NCBI GenBank assembly: GCA_963966185.1
Contig: CAWZYM010000398.1
Location: 839,501-903,500 of the forward strand
Direction of reading: 5' to 3'
Length of the DNA: 64,000 nt
From: Rhabditoides inermis
Lineage: Eukaryota > Nematoda > Chromadorea > Rhabditida > Rhabditidae
The notes below the pieces were generated by a model. The model did no database searches, was not told the DNA's origin, and saw only the letters and a program-made list of their open reading frames with translations. A program made the position numbers and the translations under genes. This document shows, in pieces, positions 10,737-22,860 of the stretch. The stretch's first letter is position 1; each line of letters begins with the position of its first letter.

Positions 10737-13700
10737 CACGTTGGTGGTAAGGGCGCGGTGCTCCATGGTGGTACTCGTATTGATCTGGTCGACGTCTTCG
10801 AGGGTGGCGCGCGATTTGCGCGGCTTCTTCGCGGATCCGTAGACGGGAGGAGCCGGCGAGCGCCACACAAACGCCCTGCAAGCATCATTGTATCAGCAGA
10901 CATGGAGACCATGATGTGTCAACCCGGCTTTGCAACTTTTGCCTGTTCCTGTCTGGCTTCCTCTGTTTACTGTCTACAGTTATTTGTTGTGCTGCAGTCA
11001 AATATAGTGCTTATTACATCGCTCTGCGGAAGGTCGTGATCTTTCAAATATTTATAATTTATAGTTGCTTTTTTTTACGCGGACATATTCCAATATTAAT
11101 ATTAATGTTTTAACTTGTTTCATAGCTTGTTCCTCATGTCTCTCAATAATCCGGTCGCACAACGCGTTCTGACATCGAATTTCAAAAATCCGAAATTTGA
11201 GATAAGCACATTGCTGCGACTGAGAAAAGTGAAAAGACGTACGTAGAAGGAAACAAAAAAAAGAGTCACGCACTTGATCTGCTGCCAGTAGAGGTAGACG
11301 CGCACGCGGTAGATGCGCTGTGTGACTATTGTGATGATGGGATTAAGGACGGTGCCGATGACGAGCACCCGGAAGAACAGATCGATGAGCGCGGAGAGCG
11401 TGGGCGTGATGCACGGGTTGCCTGAAACAGGGGAACTCTGTGTACGGTGGTTGGATCTCCTCGCAAAGGTCGCTAATTTGTTCAAAAAAACCTATCAGAT
11501 CCTATCTGCGTCACTCATACCATACACATGAAGAACTGCAGAGTACAACAGTGCCTTGACACTCACAACTTGTCTACAAGACATTGCTTTCCCTCAATCC
11601 TCAATGTTTTGCTATGATATAGTAGCACTGGCAATACATCATGAATACGTGTTCACTATTGTCGAAATGATTTGGCGTAATGATATCAGATGTCTGCAAG
11701 TCTGCTTCAATCACACACCCACAACATGAATGCACAGCAGAGTATAGTAAGTAGGTGCATACCTATAGGTACATAACATCGTCATTCTACACAGTGCAGA
11801 CAGAAGATTGCATATTGTTACACTATGTATAAGATAAGACAAGTTAAAAATGACCTAATGTGAAGTTCAAACCCATGATTGATGTAATCAAACACTGACA
11901 TAGCATAAACATGAGATAGAAGACGCGGTAGGGAAGGCAGGTGAGCATCGTCCACATTGTCGACGAGAACAAGAAGAACAGACGCTTGAACATTTTCTGA
12001 AATACAATCAACCAGTTATGTGTTGTGCATCTAAAGTTGACGTTTCCATTAACGAATCCAGTCACCAGAAAAAGTGAATACACCTTTCGAATTCTTTTTT
12101 ACAATTATTTGACCATGCATTTAAAGAGGAATTGAATATTGTTTGATAGATTTTTAGACTTATCGATTTGTCATTTACCTATTCTTATTCTTGTACGCGT
12201 CATTCAACAATCACTACTCAATTCAAACTCAAGCAATCCAACCGACAGAATTATATACTAAATTCATGCATACAGCATGTTCAGACCACACACAAAATGC
12301 TTCTTTACTTTTCAGCTTTTCAGCACCCACTGTTTAATACTATGCATTCTGAGGATGACGTACATATAGTATTAGATCCGATCATGTAATACTGTGTAAT
12401 ACTGAATACTGTGTAATGTAAATGTGATACACGCACCGACTTGTCGCGCTGCTCCATCTTGTGTGTCTGGGCGATGAGGAAGATGACGGCTGAGATGGCG
12501 AACGAGGCGATGATGACGACGACGTAGAAGATGCAGATGGGCAGGTAGATGTACGGGTTGATCTGCACTCGCGTGCACGAGTCCTGAAAGAAATAGCGTG
12601 CCAGTTTACGTACTCGTTCCCAATACACCGATTTCAAATCCATTCAATTCATCGCATGTATTGGATATATATTTACAATGTTTCAAGCACTACCCTATGC
12701 ATTCTGAAAGAACGAATAATTACAAAGCTCACTGTCAGATTAGATCAATTAAGGCCTACTAAACAGCAAAGTAACAATGAACTAACCAAATACGCACACG
12801 ACATTAAAACGTTACAAACTGATTTTATATTCACGTGTGTTAACAAAGAAGCCGGAATTATGCCCTCAATTCTAAAACAATTATACCTGATAACACTAAA
12901 CAAAGAGCTCGGATACGATTACATAAATGATACCGTTAATACATAACTTTAATGAAACATACGCGAAATATGAACGAAAATGAGTCTCAAATACTACAAC
13001 GCCATCTCATAACCACTAATAACAATAACTTGCCTACAGTTCATGATCAACAAGTTTTGCCTGAAATTTACGCAATTCCAAAGATGCACAAAACGCCATT
13101 AAAGTGTAGATTTATAATCGGAGCATTTAACAGCAGTTTGAAACCAGTTTTATTTAAGCTACAGAGAACTTTGACATTCATAAAGACACACTTTAAACGA
13201 TACTCTTCTGTAATATCCGAACGGAACGGAATAAACATGTACTGGTCAATCAATAATTCAATTGATGTGATCAATAAATTGAAAATTATTCATGATCGAA
13301 ACGATTTGAAAATCTTCACTGCCGATTTTAGCAGCCTGTTCACAAATCTACCACATTCAGTCGTGAAACAAAATCTATTTGAATTGATCGAACTTTGTTT
13401 CAAAAACAGTAAACAAGTATACCTGTGTACGTCCTACAAACATGTGTTTTATTCGAACAACAGTCAAGATTGCAACTATAATTATTACGATAAAACCGAT
13501 ATTAAAGTTCTCATAGAATATGTACTTGAAAATAGTTTTGCGAATTATGGTAGTAACATTCTGGAATCTCCCAAGGAAACAACGCTTCACCTATGATAGC
13601 AGATCTAACACTCAGAATTATTGAGAATATTCCGTTGCTGTTCGAAATACGAAGATTTTGAAATACGATGCAAACAGCTATTTGAAACGTATACCAAAAA

Positions 13701-14666
13701 TGGACACTCGAATATTAACGTAAAAGTACGCATAGTGACCTCGATACTATCGAATGGTGTGTTAAAAACTAAATACAATATGCTTTCAAAACGTGACTTC
13801 TCAAAATTTTGTAAAGAAGTGTTTGAGTAACAGTTTCCATCTAACCAGTTGATCTACCCGTCGCACTCTCTCTCTCTCTCTCTCTCTCGACTCTCAAGTT
13901 CTCGAATGATCTGCGCACTCGTCCTATCAACCCCTCGCGCACTCGCCTCTTCCATTCTACCGTATGCGCTGATCGCAGCCTGCCGCTCCCTCCCTGCCCT
14001 CACAAGTAGTTTTCGTCACCCCCATTCCTGCTCATTTATTCACCATTTTTGAAACATTTTATTGTACAATATTCCCCCAACCACGAAAACTATTCACAAA
14101 CACTTTCCATCAACTTCATCTCTGATGAGACTCCGGATTGATGGAAGGTTCAAGTGGTAAGATGATAGGAGTCGAAACCACTTGATCCAAATTCGTGTAT
14201 TCTTCGTGATATCTTTAATGCGTGCTATTGAGAGTATAGGAACTATTGTGTTATTGTGTATTGGGTATGTAGTAAAACGTGATGAGCTACTACTTGCATA
14301 ATTCCATTACGCCACTGTTACGAGTCACCAGTGTTTTGTTGCTGTGAGAACACAGTCGGTTTAGTTCTTCTGTTTCGATCCAGTTCAATTTAAATGTGGG
14401 GTATGTGTGATATAAAAAAATTGTGTGTGTGGTAAAACGGACTGAGCTACATACTCCTCACGTATGCAGTTGGTTACATGACGCCGATGTCTGTCTAGCT
14501 CACGTGTTTTGTTCTTTTGCGGTCGTAATACGGGCGCCACCCTATTATATACTCTATTTCTATTACAAAGTGTAGTTATTGTGTAACTGCAGCTTTTTGA
14601 GAACTTGACAAGTCTCAATGCCGACGAATCTCCGCTTGCCAGCTTCATTGTGTGGCGCGGAGAGAA

Positions 14667-14742
<76 letters not shown>

Positions 14743-17091
14743 TGAGAACGAGGAAGAGAAGTGACATTCCGTTTTACTGAAACTTTATCCTCGATTCTCG
14801 TCAACAATGCGACAAAACGGTGACGAGAGTGCGGGCAGAAATCGAATATATGAGAAACGCACGAGAGCTCGCATAATTTTTCAGAAGTGTCCTGCTTTTG
14901 AAAGGCAGAAATAAAAAAGAAAGGGGGTGAGGACAACAAATGAATGAACATTCTGATAGTCTAATACTACGAAATCATTTAGTGATGTATGATATGTATA
15001 GTCTGATTGAATCCTATATGCCATCCGTGACATTTCACGTGTTGTGCAGTTTTGTGCAACACAACATGTAGGTCTTCAAATATCCAAAATGTTTTCTTTA
15101 GAGCAATCGAACTCGTGGGCAATACTCAGTGATTGCGCGCTGGCGGCGCGCTCTACGACTGCACCATTGAGGCTCGTACTGAGAGGTCATTGAATTTCGA
15201 AGATATGTTTGCTCGTTATGTCTCATCATTGTACACTGAAGAAGCCAGTGAAGCTAGATGTGGTCTCTGTTCGATCTCCTAACCACTGCCTCTATGACGC
15301 AGTGGTGGTGCGCGCCGCCAGCGCACAATCGCTGCGAGCTGTCCATAGGTTCGATTCCTACTAATGGAAGCGTTTTGGATATTTGAAGACATAGACGTTG
15401 TGTTGCACAAAATTGCACAACACGTGAAATGTCACGAATGGCATATAGAATCCAATCCGACTATAATATGTGAAATTATGTCTAACGTGAGGCTTACACG
15501 TGAGACACCAAAATACAGAATTTTACTTATGCTGACACCAATTCAGACGGATGGCCATATAAAATTCGTCCTTTGTGTGTTCTCGGGAAGCATTCTCCTA
15601 TAAGATTAGAAACGTTTTTTAGAAACAGGACAACCTCTTCGACGCTATGACGCGCGTCAGGAAGAATACAAAAATATTTAGACTTGTTGTGCTTACATGA
15701 TTATCTATTTTGTCATTGAAATTTCAACAACATGTGTACTTCCCACTCATTTAACAATCAACTCTATTTTAAATGACGTTTTCTAATTCAGGCCACATCA
15801 GCGTGCTACTCTCGAGATTTGAACAGTCAACGGAAATTGATGGATACAGAAAAGGGTTTTACGTGTCAATTGTCAATTTACAAAGCTTGCCTTGACGCTC
15901 ATGCTCCAGTCGACAATGATTGCGCACGCGAACAGGGCAGCCCAAGTGGTCGTGGATAGAATGATGAACTTGGCCCGGTTGACGATGTTGTAGTAGTGCA
16001 GCGGCCACTTGATGTACAACAGCTTGTCCACATTCAGCCTAGATAAAAAAAACCTTCATAAGGTACCACATGATCTTCAGCTTCTGTGTTTTCGATGCAG
16101 CTCATTATTGTCACAATGGCTCAATGCGAGCGTTCTGTAAAGAGAGAACTGGCTACTATCATCAAAAATAGCTCGCCATTATTATGGTTACAACTACATA
16201 CGGAAGCAAAATGACATGCTAATAATCTCGAAAACACAAACACAAGATGCTAAATAAAAAGGGACATATAATGCTATTTGAAATCTGAAATATAACGAAG
16301 CGATCGAATCTGACTCTGAGTTAACACAAGTGTCTGAATATCTAGCAATCGAACATACCAAAGTAGGTTGATACAGGAGCACATCTGGCATGTCCAAATG
16401 GTGATGTAGTATGGGTGGCAGGAGAGGAGCGGAAAGGACTTGAGATACGGTCGGGTCAGCATGTACACTATGCACATCAACAGATCGGCCGCCGTCATGT
16501 GCATCACGATGATCTGCAACATCAATCAACATGTTTCTATCACGTGTTCAGTGGTCTTTTATTCAAGTAGCGGTCAGTCACTTCGAAACTCCCTTCGCAA
16601 CTGACTTCAAAACGTTTTGAAGGGGCTGTTTCGAAGAGACTGACCACACCTTCATTGGTTGGCGTCATGCACTTTTTTTTTGAAGAATCCTCAAGTTGTT
16701 TGCATAACATGTTTATACACGCGCCGACACACGTTTGGCGTGGGTGCACGTGTAAATGTGATTTTGCCTAGTTCACTTCAACGACTTTTTTCTTCCTGAA
16801 ATCTCTCACAGACCATTACTGTCAATTTACATGAATTTATACCACGTAAACGAATAAATGTTTGATATTTTAGATGTCACATTTCGTATTAGCGACGGTT
16901 CACATTCACGATGTATTTATGACGATTCAACTTTCTTTAAAGCTCACCTGTCTAGGCTTATCGCCAGTGTCGATGTGTCGGAATGCTATGAACAGAACGA
17001 GTGCGTTGAAGAGGGTGCCGAGCACCCCATTGGAGAGGTAGAACGCCGTCTCCAGCAGCGTGAACTGATCGCCCACCGTCGCGTTGCCCAT
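10734..17091 (-). CDS. Rhodopsin-like seven-transmembrane GPCR (orphan)
   Basis: Exons on the minus strand are 17091-16948, 16513-16359, 16038-15891, 12583-12437, 11996-11873, 11421-11274 and 10875-10734 (TGA 10736-10734). All phases agree, giving 335 residues. The start is MGNATVG, with an N-glycosylation site. Helix 1 is GVLGTLFNALVLFIAFRH, helix 2 has MTAADLLMC (the conserved Asp), helix 3 begins near CHPYYITIWTC, and helix 7 carries LNPII as the NPxxY equivalent. A Cys in loop 2 (DSCTRV) can pair with the helix 3 Cys. At the DRY position the sequence reads VDKLLYIKWP. The tail is basic and Thr-rich. The intron after residue 149 uses a GCAAGC donor and contains mobile DNA. Ligand and subfamily are not recognised; it could be a peptide or amine receptor of the worm orphan group. 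Confidence 0.8.
12656..13830 (+). mobile_element. Penelope-like element relic (reverse transcriptase)
   Basis: Three overlapping reading-frame pieces, in the opposite orientation to the host gene, together read as a reverse transcriptase. An N-terminal part has FIFTCVNKEAG, a degenerate form of the FVxxPxDKxxN motif. Then comes EIYAIPKMHKTPLKCRFII (the LPKxHK fingers motif of Penelope-like elements), FTADFSSLFTNLP (motif A) and, after a frameshift near 13570, GISQGNNASPMIADLTL (the QG motif). Frameshifts show it is dead. It is truncated before any GIY-YIG endonuclease. Composition is AT-rich compared with the flanking exons. The PLE assignment is from motif style; another RT class is possible. 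Confidence 0.7.
13862..13890. repeat. (CT)n microsatellite next to the RT relic
   Basis: A dinucleotide run immediately follows the end of the Penelope-like relic and may mark its insertion point. Confidence 0.7.
14664..14742. repeat. (AAAG)n/(GA)n compound microsatellite
   Basis: About nine AAAG units pass directly into GA repeats inside the large GPCR intron. Confidence 0.9.
15101..15173 (-). pseudogene. tRNA-like segment inside the foldback element (left copy)
   Basis: Read on the minus strand it starts GCCTCAATGGTGCAGTCGTA, an A-box-like start with AGAGCG following, and ends with GAGTTCGATTGCTC, which resembles a B box. Stem pairing is poor, so it is a tRNA-derived relic or SINE head, not a working tRNA. 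Confidence 0.5.
15288..15362 (+). pseudogene. tRNA-like segment inside the foldback element (right copy)
   Basis: It starts GCCTCTATGACGCAGTGGTG and ends ATAGGTTCGATTCCTAC, a good T-arm with B box and a five-base stem. It is the inverted partner of the segment at 15101-15173 and shares the GCGCGCCGCCAGCGC core. An intact acceptor stem is not visible. Confidence 0.5.
16568..16651. mobile_element. Palindromic MITE family, copy 1
   Basis: It begins GCGGTCAGTCACTTCGAAAC and ends with the complement GTTTCGAAGAGACTGACCAC. It lies in intron 1 of the GPCR gene. See copies at 29131, 53506 and 58736. Confidence 0.8.
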
Positions 17092-17902
17092 ACTCTGGAG
17101 AGTGGAATGGTGAAGAGTGAAGACGGCACGGCGACTATCTGCCTCTACTCGCGGCGCGCCCGGCCGAATTTTACGGCAAGATGGGGGCAGTGGGCGATTG
17201 TGAGAGCTGGTATAGACAATGAAGAGAGAGGGGGAGAGGGAGAAAAGATGAGAGAGAGAGAGAGAGAGAGAGAAGGCTTGTCTTCTGCCATCTGGGATGA
17301 GCTGCAGCGCAATAACAAAGACGAGTTGTGGAATTCGTAGGAGAGTGAGACCAGTCGAGTCTACCCAAAACGCCAAAACAGTCAAATGAGGTGGGTGTGT
17401 GTTTTAGAGGTGACACCGGAAAATAAAGAAAGCGTGAAAGAGAGAGGGGGCGGGGAGAGGGAGGAAAAGATAGAAGATGATACCTATATGAATGTGTTGC
17501 GGTAGCGGCATCCGCTCTCAAAAACATCCGCACCGTTGTAGAGAACAGGAGGGAGAGAGAAAGAGAGACTTATGGAAAGAGAGATGAGATAAATGAAGAG
17601 AGCAGGCAAGTGATCGCTGATTCTCGCTCTCCCTTCGGCGAGATTTTTGCTAAGTAAGGTGTGGACTTATTTAGTATGTATGCACATATGCGAGCAGTTC
17701 TGAGAGAGATCGCTTAGCTAGAAGTTCAAAAAAGTGACTAACATGAGCAACTCAACACAACAACATCGTTATGCGTATGAAGTAATCATTCGATCTCTCT
17801 ATGTGCAAATCACGTTACGCACTGACACAACATGCACATATATAGAGCGAGTCAAGACATTTCATAGCATGAGGGGAACACAACGCAATTAATAGACGCA
17901 AT

Positions 17903-18046
<144 letters not shown>

Positions 18047-18717
18047 TTAATGCGTACATAAGTATTTATACATGTGTGAGTAAATCGTGTTGTGTCTGCA
18101 GTCGGCGGGTGCACTCAAAAAAGAGAGGAAAACCCTGTCTTTCTGTCTGTCAAGAAAGGGTCGCGACTACGCACAAAAGTGTAGGATCTCCGCAACGATC
18201 CGTTTCCGCCGAACACTCTCCTGTCGCCATATCAATTCGGTGTGAGGGAAACGCAATAAATTCGGGGTGCGATGGTTAGGGTGGGGGAGGAGGCGCGAAA
18301 GTGCGCGCGTCCTCGGCAAGTGAATTCGACGGAGACACGAACAAGACACAATTGATACGATACAACAACAACAACATCGCAGAGAATCAAGTTAGAAAAG
18401 CGCGGCGCGCTCTCACGCTCTGGAGAGGAAAACAAGAACGGCTCCTCGAGGATGAAAAAGGAGTGGGAGTTGGAGGAGAACAAGGTGTTTATAAGGAGAA
18501 AGAGTGACCGGGGTTGCACTTGTTGTTGAGGTCTCTCGAACGATGCAGTTCCTGCTCAACCCCCTCTCCTAGACGTTCCCCTAAGCTGATAACGACCGAC
18601 ACAGAGTACACACGACTCTCTTCCTTCGAGTTGCCAGAACACAACATTGTTACATAATGACCGATCGAGCGAGGGCCGAGCGAGAAAAGGAGGGACAGGG
18701 GAAATCGTGGAATGCGT

Positions 18718-18718
<1 letters not shown>

Positions 18719-18787
<69 letters not shown>
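18719..18787. repeat. (GA)n microsatellite
   Basis: About 34 uninterrupted GA units. Confidence 0.95.
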
Positions 18788-18790
<3 letters not shown>

Positions 18791-19298
18791 ATCCCCGCGG
18801 GACGCAGAGCCATGGGCTACCTAGCCCCACGAAAATCAAACCAGTCGTAGAGGATGAATCTTTACTGGACTGGGATGATTAGATGCTGGATGTGTTCAAA
18901 CAAGAGAGAGAAAGAGAGCAAGCCAGCATAAACTAAACAGTGGAAGTGGATTTTTCGTGGCGGGGGATACGAGACCATGTGTGATGGAATAGATTATCCA
19001 GGTAATACAGCTGCAAAAAGCGCAAAATACAATTGCTGTAGTGGCTTGTGTGAGGGCGATAATCGAATAAGTGAGCAGAGGTATATGGGGGTACTAATAA
19101 GGAAGTGCGGTGGCGAGTGAGTGCGGACCAACACCCACGAAGCGAACGAAGTTATTCTCGAGTGCTGCTCTGGTTTTGCGGGCAGAGGATGAGGATTCAT
19201 ATGCTGGAGAATTCGAAATAGCTGCGGATCTGGCACATGTGTGACGTGATTGGAAACACATTGCGCTCCAACCACAACTACTAGAACCAGGGTGTCAA

Positions 19299-19343
19299 GG
19301 AGAGAGAGAGAGAGAGAGTGAGAGAGAGAGAGAGAGAAAGAGA

Positions 19344-19388
<45 letters not shown>
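19299..19388. repeat. (GA)n microsatellite, interrupted
   Basis: GA units with GTGA and GAAA interruptions. Confidence 0.95.
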
Positions 19389-19389
<1 letters not shown>

Positions 19390-21145
19390 CCCCGGTCTAA
19401 TGCTAATTAGTTGTCGCACGGTCGCATAAGCACCGGTCAGTAGTCGTGGGCGTAGCGCAATAACATCGAGACAAAATCACAAAACCGCGTATGTTTTCGA
19501 ATGCGTGAAAAAAATAAATGAAAACGAAGGAGCTTATGAAATGTAGCGTGTTTTGCCCGCGGCTGGGGTCTATGGGTGAGTAATTGGTTGTATATAATAA
19601 CAGCACATGCGTAGAACCCCCTTCTCCTCCTCCTCCTCCTCTCATATCTATGTGCACTTAGGCGGATATACTAAGAGAATTAGAAACGCGGCTGTAATTG
19701 AGGCCTGAGAGAATGTGGAAGCGAGAGAGGCGACGCGCAACAAAAGGAGCTGTCGCTCACAGAGAAGAGAAACATCCAAAAATGATGCGGAGCGAGTATC
19801 TCCCCTCTCTTCTCTTCCCTCGACCCGACGAAAACTCAAAAAGGCGCGACGACGCGCAAAACATGTCTCGAGCCGACAGCACACGGATAAATGATGATGG
19901 ATGAGTGAGTGGGGCTAAGAATGGAGCGCGACCAATTTGGCAGCCGGGCTGGAGCGATCAAGAGAGGATCGGATGACTGGAGTGGCCTGACTGGAGTGGC
20001 TCATTGCGAGCGCGCACCCTTCCCGAAACGGTCATACATATTGCAATGCGACCACATATTGAAATCCGACGCCACCCCGAAAGAAGAACAGGAAATTTGG
20101 AGGAGCAAGGCAAAATGGCGGGAGCATTGAAATTGTGCAGGGGTAAGAAAGGCAATCACTGTCTTAGCCCCCAGAATCTCTATATAGATGGCAACCATCG
20201 GGTGGACATGTGAACAACCAACAACACTCGTTCAATCGTGTTTTGCCATGCAACTTTCGCGGGGCATTGTGTGCAAGTTGTCGCCGCGGAGGAAATACGA
20301 AATTGCCGCAGCAGCAAAATCACGAATTTACTCCTCTTCTTCCTTTCTCTCTCTCTCTCTCTATCGCTCTCTAAAATGTTAAACAGAAAGTGCACAACTT
20401 TCGCAAGGGAGACGGCAATAGGGAAATTGAACGTGAGTAACGAGGAAAATTTTGAACACGTATTTTGCTGTCATGTAAAGAATGTGAAGCATAGAGAGCA
20501 AATCCAATAAACTTGAGTACTGCATCGTCTTTTTTAAAGCGACTTTTTTCTTTTGGCGAGAGACAAATGCACAGCGAAATGGAAGTATTCTGAATCTTGT
20601 GAATACATAGCACATAGCAAATGCAAAGTCCTTCTAATTTTTCTACTTCGCGGGGAGTCACTTCAATTTCCCCTGAAAAATGTTGTGTAAGAGATCATTG
20701 TTCTAGTTAGATTGAACTGGAAATAACACGATTCTTACAAAAATACTTACGTTCCGCTATGACAAGTGCATCATCCCGAACCTCTTCTTGAAGGAGATTC
20801 TACCTATTCCTTATTATTATAGCTGTTGAGCGATATCACCTGTTTTTCACGGTTTGTTCTGTATTATCCACAACTGCATAACACAGCTAGTATTTTCCAA
20901 CAAAAAATAGTCAAAACATGAAAACAGAGTGTCTTGCAAAGAACCACCTGGATTTCTCATTTACTCAATACCACAACCATTTCTACAGGTAATATTCTAC
21001 AGTAGTCGAGTGGTTGGGGTGCGCGCGCCAAGTGGGCGGGACTTTGGGCGTCCGCGGCGCGGCTGGTGCGGCGCGGTCGACGAGAGAGAGAGAGAGCAGA
21101 GGAGCTCACTCTGACACTGCAACACGACGGCGACGAGACGAGCAG

Positions 21146-22093
21146 ATGAGCGCCAATTGCACTATCGAGGACCAGATTCGTCAGGTCGACAAGGTGATGA
21201 AGGTACGTCCGTCCTACTTGCTACTTCTACGTGTGCCTCATCTGTTTCCGTACGTTCAAGATTGTCTCATCAACTTATACTCCCGCATCGTATCTTGTGA
21301 ATGCATAACATCTATCAAACTTCTCGTGTTGTGGACGTGGCGATGAGTGTGTGACATGAGTGTGTGTGTGGGAAGTGACATCCGCATTCATCGTATTCAC
21401 TTTCACACCTCGTTGCAAGTCACGAATGTCTTTCTAGTTAGACGTGTTTTATCTCCCTCTCTCTACTCGAGCTCCCTTTTCGCTTGCTGCGTTTTTCTTC
21501 TCCTCCTAGATTGGGGCGAGCTAGAGAAAGGAGTAGAGCGATGGGGGAGAAAGAGAGAGACTGGAGGGAGTCACTTGTCAAAACGGATTCGCACCACTTC
21601 CCCCTCACACAGAGCTACAAAGAGCGAGGACTCGCTTAGTGTACTCCAGGTTGTGTCGACTCGGCGGGACCTAGCCACACAAATCGGGGCCTGCCGCGTT
21701 GCTTGGCGGCGCCTTAGGTTGATTGAATTTCGGGGTGGCAGCCGAGTGACGGACGCCGCCTCACACACACATACACATAGAGTCAATTCCCAGCCCCCCC
21801 CCCTTTCCGGTGTTAATTAGATTCTCATAGTTTCTACGGGTCGGCCCATTCATGTCCACACACAGAAACTACTTCGTCGGCGGCGGCGTTGCATTCATTT
21901 ATGAAAAGCGGCCGGGGCAGTGGCGGAATTGCAGAATTAGGCGAAAGTGCTCTCTCTCTCTATTGCGCCCTTCCCTCTCTTTTTTTCCATAAAGGCTCAC
22001 CCTCAGCAAACCAGGCTCTCGGTTCCTAATACCAGTATGACAGGAGTGGGAGAGAATAGACCGGAGCAGTTTAAAGAGGGAGGGAGGGAAGAA

Positions 22094-22138
<45 letters not shown>

Positions 22139-22264
22139 TGTCTGACTCTGACTCTGTCTCAATCACAATCATTGCCCGTACATGACATGTCTATTTCTAC
22201 ATGGCTGCTCACTCAAAAAGTCGTCGTCGATGCATTCGTTTTCCGGGCGGCCCGCTATGCGCTT

Positions 22265-22305
<41 letters not shown>

Positions 22306-22829
22306 TCTCTCTCTCTCCCTCTCCCTCTCCTACCAACTTCTGGAAAGAGAGAGAGAGAGAGAGAAAGAGAGAGCTCAGATAGGATTGATGGCTCCCCCAG
22401 GAGACACAAACAAACACACACACATTCGCATACGCATACATACTTCGTATATAGATAGGGAGAGAGAGATGCTGAGCACTCCTTTCTCTCCAGAGAGGAA
22501 GGAGAGAGAGGGAGAGGGGAAATAGGATCTCTCTCTTTCTCTCGAAGGGCGCACGCGCGCGCGCGCGGGCACACGCGTTTCTCACGAGAAGAAATCACTC
22601 CCGCGAAAACACCACTCTACCCACTCATAGCGTCTCACTCGCTATATATGAAAACAAGGCACGTCTTCTAGAGAGGGAGAAAGGTGCTTGGTGCCTTGGG
22701 GGTATCGATAGGGCCTAGCCGACTCAAGAGAGTGTGGGGGGGGGGGGGTGACGTTAATTGAACGCGACGTCCTTTTGCTCTCTCTCTCCCCCTCCCTCAC
22801 CCTCTCTCTGTATCCTTCTCTCTCTCCCC

Positions 22830-22860
<31 letters not shown>

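Larger units (their letters stand above)
14997..15465. mobile_element. 469-bp foldback element with about 95-bp inverted ends
   Basis: The left end (from TATAGTCTGATTG at 14997) and the right end (to CAATCCGACTATA at 15465) are imperfect inverted repeats of about 95 bp. They share TGACATTTCACGTGTTGTGC and the segment around TCTTCAAATATCCAAAA. Flanking bases give TA or TATA, compatible with a Tc1/mariner-type target. No transposase is present. The centre holds two tRNA-like segments facing away from each other. It lies in the GPCR intron. Confidence 0.75.

Noticed and set aside
22201..22600. Open frames rich in Arg-Glu or Leu-Ser
   Set aside because: They are GA/CT microsatellites read in frame.
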